Below, piece by piece: positions 10,292 to 18,165 of a DNA stretch of 64,000 nt. The translations under genes and the position numbers were made by a program. The DNA comes from Verrucomicrobiota bacterium (lineage in GTDB: Bacteria > Verrucomicrobiota > Verrucomicrobiia > Opitutales > Opitutaceae), in contig JAEZUE010000087.1 of assembly GCA_023443455.1 (NCBI GenBank), positions 44,728-108,727 of the forward strand, in the 5' to 3' direction. The stretch's first letter is position 1. The number at the start of each line of letters is the position of its first letter. The notes under the pieces were generated by a model. That model made no database searches and was not told where the DNA came from. It saw only the letters and a list, made by a program, of their open reading frames with translations.

Positions 10292-11716
10292 TCAGGAACC
10301 GGCAGCCGCCGTCGCGTACGCGGCGATCGCCCCGTCGAAGGACCCGTTGGAGAAGAACACCACCACTCGCGGCGCGGCCCCGGCCGGCAGCGTGTCGCGC
10401 CGCAACGCCTCGAGCAGGTCGGAGTTGCGGGCGAAGAAACGCGCCGAGACGTTCGCCGCCTCGAGCTGCTGAGCCACGGCCTCGGCATCGAAACGCTCCC
10501 CCTCGGCCAGCTTTTCCGCGCGGTTGACCGCACCCAGATACACCTCGTCGGCCTCCGCGAGCGCCCGACTGAAACCGGCCTGCAGCACTTTCGTGCGCGC
10601 CGTGTTGCTGCGCGGCTCGAACACCGCGGTGAGCGTGTGCCCCGGATACCGCGAGCGCAGCGAGACCAGCGTCTCGTGCAATGCGGTGGGGTGATGCCCG
10701 AAATCCTCGACGACCGTGAGCGCGGGCGAACGGAACAGGATCTCCTGCCGCCGTTTCACGCCGCGGAAACGCTCGAGCACGGAGAGGTCGAGCGCGGTCG
10801 GATCGTCCCCATGCAGCAACAGGCCGACCGCCACGGCCGCCATGGCGGCGTTGCGGGCGTTGAACAGTCCGGGAAGCTTCCAGCGCACGCCGCCCCAGCG
10901 GGAGCCCTTCCAGTCGAGCGCGAACGACGCGCCGTGCGGGTCCTCGGAAAACTCGCGGATCACCGCATCGTTGCCCTCGCCCACGCCGACCCGCACGACC
11001 TGCGTCCACGGCATCGCCCCGAGCGCGCGCAGGTTGAGGTCGTCGCCATTCATCACCACATGTCCATTACGCGGCACGATCCGCACAAGATGCGAGAAGG
11101 TCCGCTGCACATCGACGAGGTCGCGGAAGATGTCGGCATGGTCGAACTCGAGGTTGTTGAGCACCGCGACCCGGGGCGCGTAGTGGATGAACTTGCTGCG
11201 CTTGTCGAAGAACGCGCTGTCGTACTCGTCGCCCTCGATGACGAACGGCCCGCCCGCCGCGCCGAGGTTGGTGCCGGTGGGGGGATCGAGCGGCACGCCG
11301 CCGATGAGCCAGCCCGGCTCCGCGCCGGCCTTCTGCAGCAGGAAGGCCGCGAGCGAGGTCGTTGTCGTTTTTCCGTGGGTACCAGCGACGACGAGGTTGC
11401 GTCGCGTGCGCAGCACGAGGTCGTGCAGGAGCTGGGGCAGCGAGGCGAAGGGGATGGCGCGGGAATCGAGCAGCCACTCGACCTCGGGATTGCCGCGCGA
11501 CATGGCATTGCCGATCACGATCAGGTCCGGCGCCAGCGCCGCGAGCCGCACCGGATCGTAGCCCTCGTGGATGGAGATGCCCGCCTCGGCGAGCACCGTG
11601 CTCATCGGTGGATACACGCCGGTGTCGGCCCCGAGCACCTCGTGCCCGGCCTGCCGCAACAGCAAGGCGGCATTGCCCATGGCGGTGCCGCAGATGCCCA
11701 TGAAATAGACGCGCAT
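10292..11716 (-). CDS. mpl: UDP-N-acetylmuramate:L-alanyl-gamma-D-glutamyl-meso-diaminopimelate ligase
   Basis: A 474-residue Mur-ligase family enzyme that attaches recycled murein tripeptide to UDP-MurNAc, returning cell-wall peptides to peptidoglycan synthesis. The N-terminal Rossmann motif FMGICGTAMG is at about residues 5-14, the ATP-binding motif AGTHGKTTTT at 111-120, and EGDEYDSAFFDKRSKF and VLNNLEFDHADIF follow as in MurC/Mpl. The C-terminal ligase domain has VEDFGHHPTA and FEPRSNTART. The Mpl rather than MurC assignment rests on EGDEYDSAFFDKRSKF and length. An extended upstream frame to 12040 is not homologous; the ATG at 11716 fits MRVYFMGICGTAMG. Confidence 0.93.
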   Translation of the reverse strand: MRVYFMGICGTAMGNAALLLRQAGHEVLGADTGVYPPMSTVLAEAGISIHEGYDPVRLAALAPDLIVIGNAMSRGNPEVEWLLDSRAIPFASLPQLLHDLVLRTRRNLVVAGTHGKTTTTSLAAFLLQKAGAEPGWLIGGVPLDPPTGTNLGAAGGPFVIEGDEYDSAFFDKRSKFIHYAPRVAVLNNLEFDHADIFRDLVDVQRTFSHLVRIVPRNGHVVMNGDDLNLRALGAMPWTQVVRVGVGEGNDAVIREFSEDPHGASFALDWKGSRWGGVRWKLPGLFNARNAAMAAVAVGLLLHGDDPTALDLSVLERFRGVKRRQEILFRSPALTVVEDFGHHPTALHETLVSLRSRYPGHTLTAVFEPRSNTARTKVLQAGFSRALAEADEVYLGAVNRAEKLAEGERFDAEAVAQQLEAANVSARFFARNSDLLEALRRDTLPAGAAPRVVVFFSNGSFDGAIAAYATAAAGS

Positions 11717-11781
11717 GGGGCGAGCAAACCCGGGAGACGCAACCCGCGGCAAGCGCGAAGCGCGCCGGCCTTCGCCGCGCT

Positions 11782-12159
11782 TCAGCGGCCGACGATCTCG
11801 CGCACCTTGCGCTGGAGCTTCGTCACGTCGAACGGCTTCGGGATGAACGAGGAGACCCCGGCCAGATCCTGATGGTCGTAGACGATCTCGTCGGCGTAGC
11901 CCGACGTGAAGAGGATGCGCACGTTGGCGTAGGCTTTGGTGACATTGCGGGCCAATGCCATGCCGTCCATGCGGGGCATCACCAGATCCGTAAGCAGAAG
12001 ATCGATATCCTTGACCGTGCCCTTCTGGAGCAGCTCCCACGCCTCGAGGCCGTCATGGGCGACCGCCACGTCGTAACCGCCCGCCTCCAGAGCATCCTGG
12101 AGGAGCTGCAAGGCTGCCTCTTCATCATCGACTACCAAGATCTTGGCCTTGTTGGGCAT
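11782..12159 (-). CDS. Single-domain response regulator (CheY-like receiver)
   Basis: A 125-residue receiver domain with no output domain. The acidic pair DD is at 11-12, the phospho-acceptor aspartate is D58 in LLLTDLVMPRMDG, and the conserved lysine lies in FIPKPFDV near the C-terminus. It probably acts by protein-protein interaction or in a phosphorelay. I chose the ATG at 12159 because the receiver starts directly there (MPNKAKILVVDDEE). It lies in a signalling cluster with another receiver-only protein, a histidine kinase and a LuxR-type regulator, but which kinase phosphorylates it is unknown. Confidence 0.88.
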   Translation of the reverse strand: MPNKAKILVVDDEEAALQLLQDALEAGGYDVAVAHDGLEAWELLQKGTVKDIDLLLTDLVMPRMDGMALARNVTKAYANVRILFTSGYADEIVYDHQDLAGVSSFIPKPFDVTKLQRKVREIVGR

Positions 12160-12264
12160 GGCGTTAGGGTTGTGCTGGATTGAGGGCGCGGAGCTTTGCG
12201 AAACAAACACGCCCCTCGGAGATGCGACAAGCGTGAACTCGCCCCGGAGCGGGCAAATGCGTCT

Positions 12265-12729
12265 TCAAATTCCCAGCGCACGCCGGATCCCTTCGAGCAG
12301 TCGATTGGGCTCCTGGGTCTTGTCGAGCACACCGAAGGAGCCGAGTTGTTGGGCCTGCTCCCGCACTCGGGAGCTGGCGAGGCTGGAAATGAAGAGGATC
12401 GGCACCCGGCCGAGAATACGACGCAGGCTGCGGGCCACGGTGATGCCGTCGGTGCCGGGCAGCATCACGTCCATCAGCACCAAGTCGGGACGCAGGCGCT
12501 TCACCTCGCTGACCACCCGGCGGCCGTCGGGTGCGCTGCCGCAGACCTCGAGGTCCGGAGCATGGTTGATGAGCGAACTCAACCCGGCGACGAAGAACTG
12601 GTGGTCGTCGACGATGAACACACGCCTCCGACGGACGGCGGCGCCTTCGTCCCCTGCGGACACCTCGCGGTGAATTCGTCTGGGCGAGGCGGCGCTTCGA
12701 TTTGCATAACGTTGTGGGGAGGCGATCAT
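12265..12729 (-). CDS. Receiver-only response regulator (NarL-like receiver)
   Basis: A 154-residue protein with a roughly 35-residue basic N-terminal tail and one receiver domain. VFIVDDHQFFVAGL and the phospho-acceptor D87 in LVLMDVMLPGTDG are clear, and the conserved lysine is in GVLDKTQ. The receiver resembles the NarL/FixJ group, yet the chain ends directly after it with no helix-turn-helix. The start is uncertain: the ATG at 12729 is the most plausible, although the frame is open to 12882. It is divergent from the histidine kinase at 12951, its likely partner by position. Confidence 0.78.
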   Translation of the reverse strand: MIASPQRYANRSAASPRRIHREVSAGDEGAAVRRRRVFIVDDHQFFVAGLSSLINHAPDLEVCGSAPDGRRVVSEVKRLRPDLVLMDVMLPGTDGITVARSLRRILGRVPILFISSLASSRVREQAQQLGSFGVLDKTQEPNRLLEGIRRALGI

Positions 12730-12950
12730 TTCCGTCGAGCTACCGGCACCGATAGCATCCCTCAAAACCGCCGGGATTCCTATCGGGGTTTCCCTCGTTG
12801 CCCGCTCCGGCCCTGCCTGAACCGATGGTGAGGAATGCACGGTGCAACACTTCGGCGTCAAATCGCCGCCGGGTGAATCCATGGCTTGCTCCCGGCAAAA
12901 GATGCGCGCACAAAACCTCCGGACGCAATCCTACCCAGCCTGCTGTCCCC

Positions 12951-14018
12951 ATGCGCCCACGCCCGATACGCACACTCAGCCCGGAAGCCGCGACCCACCG
13001 AAGCCCACGTTCGGCAGCCACCGCCTTGGCGAAACGCGACGAACTCTCCGCGATTCTGGCCGCCACGGGCTCCCGCCTCTGGGAAACCGACCAGACGAGA
13101 CTCGCCACACTGCAGCGAGCGGCCGCGGCCAAACAACCGACCGTCATCGACGACCGGGCGCCAGCCAAAGAGCACGAGACGGTTGCCCCGGCCGACCTGC
13201 GGCGGTTCGCCGCGTTTCTCGAGGCGCTGCCGAAAGCCCCACTTCCCTGCACCGTCGATGTTCGGCTCAAGAGCGCCACGGGCCGCCGCTGGACCCGACT
13301 GACGGTCAACCACCGCTCCGGCTCCGGCCGCAAACGGCTTTACTCCGGCATCGTCACCGACATCTCCAAATGCAAAGGGCTCGAGGAGGAGATCCTCCGG
13401 ATCAGCGAGCGTGAACAGAACCGGATCGGACAAGATCTCCACGACGATCTCTGCCAGGTGCTCGCCGGGCTGAGCTGCCTGACCCGCGTATTGGAAAACC
13501 GCCTCGCCCCCCAGGTGCCGCACGAGGTCGACAACCTGCGCGAAATCAACCGGCAGCTCGTCGACGCGATGGACCGCACCCGCGCGCTCACCCACGGGCT
13601 CTACCCTGCGAAGATGCGCTCGGGCGACGCCCGCCCCGCCCTGCTCGAGCTCGCCAAACAGGTCGAGGTGCGTTTCGGCGTCACCGTGAAGACCTCTTTC
13701 CGCGGTCAGTTTCCCGCCCACGAAGCCCACGAGATCCTGCACGTTTATCGCATCGCCCAAGAGGCGCTCAGCAACGCCATCCGCCACGGCCGTGCGACCA
13801 GGCTCGACGTCTCGTTGGAGCGGAAGAAAAGCGGGATGTGTTTGTGCATTCGTGACAATGGCACAGGTTTCCCCGCGGAACAGCCCCCACGCCAAGGAAT
13901 CGGCCTCCAAATCATGCAACACCGCGCCGACGAAATCGGAGCCACCATCACGGTCGGAAATTCGCCTCGTCGCGGGGCATCCGTTGTGCTGCACTACCAA
14001 CCTGCCGCGCTGCTATGA
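12951..14018 (+). CDS. Sensor histidine kinase (HisKA_3 / NarX-DegS type)
   Basis: A 355-residue cytoplasmic-looking kinase with no predicted transmembrane segment. Residues 30-140 look like a degenerate PAS sensor domain, ending in GIVTDISKCKGLEEEI. The dimerisation and phosphotransfer region carries H164 in EREQNRIGQDLHDDLCQ, the HisKA_3 signature. The ATPase domain has the N-box AQEALSNAIRHG and CIRDNGTGFP followed by GIGLQIMQHRA. Its stop codon overlaps the ATG of the NarL-type regulator at 14015, so they form a coupled two-gene system. I chose the ATG at 12951; upstream codons in frame lack similarity. Confidence 0.88.
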   Translation: MRPRPIRTLSPEAATHRSPRSAATALAKRDELSAILAATGSRLWETDQTRLATLQRAAAAKQPTVIDDRAPAKEHETVAPADLRRFAAFLEALPKAPLPCTVDVRLKSATGRRWTRLTVNHRSGSGRKRLYSGIVTDISKCKGLEEEILRISEREQNRIGQDLHDDLCQVLAGLSCLTRVLENRLAPQVPHEVDNLREINRQLVDAMDRTRALTHGLYPAKMRSGDARPALLELAKQVEVRFGVTVKTSFRGQFPAHEAHEILHVYRIAQEALSNAIRHGRATRLDVSLERKKSGMCLCIRDNGTGFPAEQPPRQGIGLQIMQHRADEIGATITVGNSPRRGASVVLHYQPAALL

Positions 14019-14713
14019 AAAAAGCCCGGGACGTCATTCCACCCCAGACCAACATGAAGACCCGCGTCTTCATCGTGGATGACCATCCCCTGTTGCGGAA
14101 AGGCCTCGGCGAGCTGATCAACCAGCAGATGGACATGATCATCTGCGGTGAGGCCGAGGACGCCCCCGAGGCGATGAAGGCCATCTGCCAGATCAATCCC
14201 GACCTGGTGATCGTGGACATCTCGCTCAAGAGCCAGAACGGCATCGAGCTGATCAAGAACATCAAGGCCATCAACCCCTCGATCCAAATCCTCGTCCTGT
14301 CGATGCACGACGAGTCGATCTACGCCCTGCGCGTGCTCAAGGCCGGGGCCAAGGCCTACGTGATGAAGCAGGAGGTCGTCGACAAGGTCATGGAGGCGAT
14401 CCGCCGTATCCGTGCGGGCAAGGTCTTCGTGAGCGAACGCGTCGCCGCCCAGATGCTCAGCCAAGTGGTCGACGGCAACGATCCCTCGCGCGACTCCCCG
14501 GTCGATTCCCTCAGCGACCGCGAACTCGAGATCGTCACCATGATCGGCAACGGCATCGCCACCCGCGAAATCGCCAAACGACTGGGCATTTCGATCAAAA
14601 CCGTCGAGTCCCACCGCGCCCACATCAAGGACAAGCTCAGCCTCACCAACGCCACCCAACTGGTGCAATGGTGCGTGCGCTGGGTCGAGGAGAACAAAGG
14701 CACCATCGGCTGA
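14015..14713 (+). CDS. LuxR/NarL-family response regulator
   Basis: A 232-residue transcription regulator with an N-terminal receiver (D68 in LVIVDISLKSQNG, lysine in YVMKQEVVD) and a C-terminal helix-turn-helix (LSDRELEIVTMIGNG to TVESHRAHIKDKL, about residues 166-208). The first ATG overlaps the kinase stop codon in the form ATGA, which suggests translational coupling. A second ATG at 14054 would start the protein directly at the receiver and is equally compatible with the family. Its cognate kinase is almost certainly the one encoded immediately upstream. Confidence 0.93.
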   Translation: MKKARDVIPPQTNMKTRVFIVDDHPLLRKGLGELINQQMDMIICGEAEDAPEAMKAICQINPDLVIVDISLKSQNGIELIKNIKAINPSIQILVLSMHDESIYALRVLKAGAKAYVMKQEVVDKVMEAIRRIRAGKVFVSERVAAQMLSQVVDGNDPSRDSPVDSLSDRELEIVTMIGNGIATREIAKRLGISIKTVESHRAHIKDKLSLTNATQLVQWCVRWVEENKGTIG

Positions 14714-14737
14714 CCGGCCTTCGGCCCGAGAAACGCA

Positions 14738-14776
14738 CGAGGCGGCTCCCTTCACAGGAGCCGCCTCGGCGTTTTT
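14738..14776 (+). terminator. Strong rho-independent terminator of the kinase/regulator operon
   Basis: CGAGGCGGCTCC (14738-14749) and GGAGCCGCCTCG (14757-14768) form a perfect 12-bp stem with a seven-base loop, followed by GCGTTTTTC. It ends the two-component operon 25 bases after the stop codon. Confidence 0.88.
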
Positions 14777-14793
14777 CGGGGAGCAATCCGGAC

Positions 14794-15486
14794 TCAATCG
14801 TCGCTGCGCGAGCCGCCGGTGAAGGCGAGCAGCAGGTACAGCAACTGCCCGAGCGAGGAGACGAAAGCCGCCACATAGGTGAGCGCCGCGGCATCGAGCG
14901 TCTCGTCGACGCCCACCATCTCATCGCGACCGAGGATGCCGAGCGCCACGAGCTGCTTCTTCGCCCGCCGGCTCGCATCGAACTCGACCGGCAGCGTGAC
15001 GAGTTGGAAGAGCACCATCACCATCAGTGCGGCGATGGCGAAAGGAAGCAGCACCTTGAAGAGCGATCCGAGGAAGAAGAAGCCGAAGCCCATGAACAGA
15101 TAGGTGATCGGCGCCGCGATCTGGACCGCCGGCACCATCGTCTGCCGGAACTTCATCATCGCATAGCCATCCTTGTGCTGGATGGCATGGCCGGCCTCGT
15201 GGGCCGCCACGCCCAGCGCCGCAAGGCTGGCGCCGCGGTAGTTCGGCGAGGAGAGCGCGAGCCGCTTGTTCACCGGATCGTAGTGGTCGGTCAGGTGGCC
15301 GTCGACCTCGACGATCTCCACGTCGCGAATACCCGCCGTGGCCATGACGGCCTCGGCCGCCTCGCGACCGGTGATGCGGCTGCGCGAGCCCAGTTGCACG
15401 TTCTTCGAGTAGGCGCTCGAGACTTTGAACTGGGCATAGAGTCCAAGCAGGATCGGTATGCCTATGAGGAGGAGCCAGTACATCAT
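14794..15486 (-). CDS. Membrane zinc metallopeptidase (YugP / Zn_peptidase_2 family)
   Basis: A 230-residue integral membrane protein of the neutral zinc metallopeptidase family represented by YugP. A hydrophobic N-terminal segment (MMYWLLLIGIPILLGLYAQF) precedes the extracytoplasmic or membrane-face domain, the zinc motif HEAGH is at 96-100, and two or three further hydrophobic segments follow, including ITYLFMGFGFFFLGSLF. The conserved LPVEFDASRRAK near the end of the membrane region is typical of the family. The substrate is unknown. The start at 15486 matches the usual MxYWLL-like beginning; an upstream in-frame ATG at 15561 would add only low-similarity residues. Confidence 0.87.
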   Translation of the reverse strand: MMYWLLLIGIPILLGLYAQFKVSSAYSKNVQLGSRSRITGREAAEAVMATAGIRDVEIVEVDGHLTDHYDPVNKRLALSSPNYRGASLAALGVAAHEAGHAIQHKDGYAMMKFRQTMVPAVQIAAPITYLFMGFGFFFLGSLFKVLLPFAIAALMVMVLFQLVTLPVEFDASRRAKKQLVALGILGRDEMVGVDETLDAAALTYVAAFVSSLGQLLYLLLAFTGGSRSDD

Positions 15487-15614
15487 GGTAGTGAAGGGAT
15501 TTGGTTGTGGAGGTTGTGGTTGCGACCCGTACCAGCAACAAGTGTCCCACGATTTCGCCACCTTGAGGCGAGGGGCCGAAAGAGGATACTAGCCATTGGT
15601 AATAGGTTACTTGC

Positions 15615-15645
15615 AAAAAAGCTTCCGAGCCGTTTCGAAACTCGG
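15615..15645 (-). terminator. Rho-independent terminator after the M3 peptidase gene
   Basis: Read on the minus strand, CCGAG and CTCGG enclose an internal GTTTCGAAAC self-complementary segment and are followed by AAGC and six T residues. It lies about 105 bases beyond the M3 peptidase stop codon, inside the 263-bp gap before the YugP-like gene. Confidence 0.65.
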
Positions 15646-15749
15646 CGGCTTCGTGTAAAGAGCAAGAATGACCCGCCGGTGGGTCGCAGTGTGCCCGAAG
15701 ACGCCAGACCGGCGCACACGAAGCCGCCCCGCAGGATGACGCCGTACGC

Positions 15750-17813
15750 TCACACCAAGCCGGCGCGCACCAGCAGCGCGCTCAGGTCGGGCTCGCGCCC
15801 CATGAACCGCTTGAAGAGCTCCATTGGCGCCTCCGCATTGCCGCGGCTGAGCACCTCCCGCCGGAAGGACGCACCGGTCTCGGCATTGAAGATCCCCTCG
15901 CGCTGGAATCGGGTGAACGCATCGGCATCGAGCACCTCGGCCCATTTGTACGAGTAGTAGCCCGCCGCGTAGCCGACCGAGCTCGAGAACAGATGCCCGA
16001 AACGGCGCACCAGCGTCGGCGCCTCCGGTTCGGTCGGCAACAGATAGCTCGCCAAAGCGCACCGCAGCGCACCATCGAGATCGCCCTCCGCGTAAAGGTC
16101 GGGGTGCAGGTGCAGCTCGAGGTCGAGCTTGCCGAGCGAGAGCTGCCGCATCATCGCCGTGGCCGCGCGGAAATTGCGCGCCGCCTTCATCTTCGCGAAG
16201 AGCTCCTCCGGGATCGCCGTGCCGGTCTCGTGGTGACGAGCGAACAGGTCGAGCCCGGCGCGCTCCCACGTCCAGTTCTCCAGGATCTGCGACGGCAGCT
16301 CGACAAAATCCCAGGCGACGTTGGTGCCGTTGAGCGACTTGTACGGCACCTCGCCGAGCAGCCCGTGCAGCAGATGGCCGAACTCGTGGAAGACCGTCTC
16401 GACCTCGCGGTGGGTGAGCAGCGCCGGCTTGTCACCGGAAGGCGGAGTCAGGTTGCCGCAGATCAGACCGAGGTGCGGCGACAGGCGCCCGTCGGCCTGC
16501 GGCTCGCCCATGCGCAGCGAGTTCATCCACGCCCCGCCGCGCTTCGACTCGCGCGGGTGCCAGTCGGCGTAGAACGAGCCGAGATGGCGCCCATCGGTCC
16601 CGTCCAGCAGATCGTAGAACTTCACCTCCGGGTGCCAGACCTCGACCGCGCCGGCCGGCCGCTCGACCGCCCGCACGCCGAAGACCCGGCCGCACAGCTC
16701 GAACAGGCCCGCGATCACCCGATCGACCGCGAAGTACGGCCGCAGCGCCTCCTCGTCGAAGTCGTAGCGTTCGCGCCGGAGCTTCTCCGCCCAGTAGCCG
16801 ATCTCCCACGGCGCGAGCCGGCCGACGGGGCGACCGTCGCGCTCGGCGACAAACGTCTCCAGTTCCTCGATCTCACGCCGGAACGCACCGCGCAACCGCT
16901 CGTGCAGATCCTCGACGAAACGCAGCGCCGTCGCGCCGTCGCGCGCCATGCGCCGCTCCAGCACCTGGTCCGGGAAATGGGGTTTGCCGAGCAGCTGTGC
17001 CTTCTCGTGCCGCAACGCGAGGATCCGCCGGATCAACCCGGTGTTGTCCCGCTCGCCGCTCGCACCGATCGCGCTCGCGCCCTCCCACACCGTGCGCCGC
17101 AAACCGGCGTCGTCGGCGTAGGTCATGAGCGGTTCGAGCGACGGCATGTGCAGCGTGAAGCGCCAACGCGGCTCCGCTTCCGAGCCGTGACCCTTGGCGA
17201 GCGCATTTCGCCGCGCGGCCTCCTTGGCATGGGCCGGCAGCCCGGCCAACCGCGCCTCGTCGTCGACGACCAGTTCCCAGGCGTTCGTCGAATCGAGCAC
17301 GTTCTCCGAGTACTTCTGGCAGAGCTGCGAAAGCTCCGCCTCCAGTTTTTCCAACCGCGCCTTCTTCTCCGGCGGCAGCTCCGCTCCGGCCTGACGGAAA
17401 TCGGCCATCGTCTCCTCGAACAGGCGACGCCGGATCCCGGTCAACGCTCGCGCCTCCGCCGTGGCCGCAAACGCGCGCAGCACCGCCCAAAGGCGCTCGT
17501 CCAGAGCGATCTTCGCGTAGAACTCCGACACCGCCGGCAGCATCGCGTTGTACGCTTCGCGCAACGCGGGCGAGTCCGCCACCGAATTGAGATGCCCGAC
17601 CAAACCCCACGCGTGGCCGAGGCCATCGCACGCCGTCTCGAGCGCCTCGACCGTCGAGGCGAACGTCACGGCCGCGGGATCCTGCGCCGCGATCGCATCC
17701 AGATTCCGCTGCGCCTCGGCGAGCGCCGCCCGGATGTCGGGCCCCACGGCCTCGGGCACGAGCTGCGACCAGCGAACGGCGAAATCGGAAGCGAGAAACG
17801 GGTGTGTCGGCAT
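15750..17813 (-). CDS. M3 family metallopeptidase (oligopeptidase A-like)
   Basis: A 687-residue cytoplasmic thimet-type oligopeptidase that should cleave short peptides. The zinc-binding motif HEFGH is at residues 476-480, preceded by LTHREVETVF, and the third zinc ligand is expected in WDFVELPSQILENW about 25 residues later. The C-terminal segment SVGYAAGYYSYKWAEVLDAD is characteristic of the oligopeptidase A / dipeptidyl carboxypeptidase branch. No signal peptide is present. The length and motif order fit PrlC-like enzymes. It is a single gene, followed by its own terminator. Confidence 0.93.
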   Translation of the reverse strand: MPTHPFLASDFAVRWSQLVPEAVGPDIRAALAEAQRNLDAIAAQDPAAVTFASTVEALETACDGLGHAWGLVGHLNSVADSPALREAYNAMLPAVSEFYAKIALDERLWAVLRAFAATAEARALTGIRRRLFEETMADFRQAGAELPPEKKARLEKLEAELSQLCQKYSENVLDSTNAWELVVDDEARLAGLPAHAKEAARRNALAKGHGSEAEPRWRFTLHMPSLEPLMTYADDAGLRRTVWEGASAIGASGERDNTGLIRRILALRHEKAQLLGKPHFPDQVLERRMARDGATALRFVEDLHERLRGAFRREIEELETFVAERDGRPVGRLAPWEIGYWAEKLRRERYDFDEEALRPYFAVDRVIAGLFELCGRVFGVRAVERPAGAVEVWHPEVKFYDLLDGTDGRHLGSFYADWHPRESKRGGAWMNSLRMGEPQADGRLSPHLGLICGNLTPPSGDKPALLTHREVETVFHEFGHLLHGLLGEVPYKSLNGTNVAWDFVELPSQILENWTWERAGLDLFARHHETGTAIPEELFAKMKAARNFRAATAMMRQLSLGKLDLELHLHPDLYAEGDLDGALRCALASYLLPTEPEAPTLVRRFGHLFSSSVGYAAGYYSYKWAEVLDADAFTRFQREGIFNAETGASFRREVLSRGNAEAPMELFKRFMGREPDLSALLVRAGLV

Positions 17814-17936
17814 CGCCGCCGAAAAACCCGGCCAACCGCCCGCGAGTCAAACCGCAAAGGCGACCGGTCGTCGCCCGGCCGGACCGCCAATATAAAAACC
17901 GTCGCCTCCGCCCGCGATTGCCGCCACCGCTGCACC

Positions 17937-18116
17937 ATGGCCGAGCACAACTGCAACCACTGCCCCTGGCGCGCCAAGTACGACCACTCGCCGCGATCCC
18001 TCCTCGGGCGCCTCTGGCGCTGGCACATCCGTTTCTGTCCGGGCTGGAAGAAACACCTCGCGTCGCTGACGGAGGAAGAGCGCGGGACACTCGTCGCACG
18101 CTACTCCCGGCGCTGA
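17937..18116 (+). CDS. Small cysteine/tryptophan-rich conserved protein
   Basis: A 59-residue protein starting MAEHNCNHCPWRAKYD. It has three cysteines in a CxxC plus distal C pattern (C6, C9 and C34 in HIRFCPGWKKH), several tryptophans and many basic residues, suggesting a small metal-binding or RNA-associated fold. I recall similar small hypothetical proteins with the same RAKYD and WRWHI-CPGW blocks in other bacteria, but no function is known to me. The start ATG follows GCTGCACC; no Shine-Dalgarno is visible. It is divergent from the M3 peptidase and convergent with the TonB receptor. Conservation of spaced Cys and Trp residues is the main argument that it is real. Confidence 0.72.
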   Translation: MAEHNCNHCPWRAKYDHSPRSLLGRLWRWHIRFCPGWKKHLASLTEEERGTLVARYSRR

Positions 18117-18165
18117 AGGGCGGCTCCGGCAACCGCGTTGGGCGTCGCTCGCGGCGCCCACTGCA

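Noticed and set aside
15993..17936. Long plus-strand open frame opposite the M3 peptidase gene
   Set aside because: Arg/Gln/Leu-rich antisense translation. Only its last 59 codons (17937-18116) outside the peptidase look like a real small gene.
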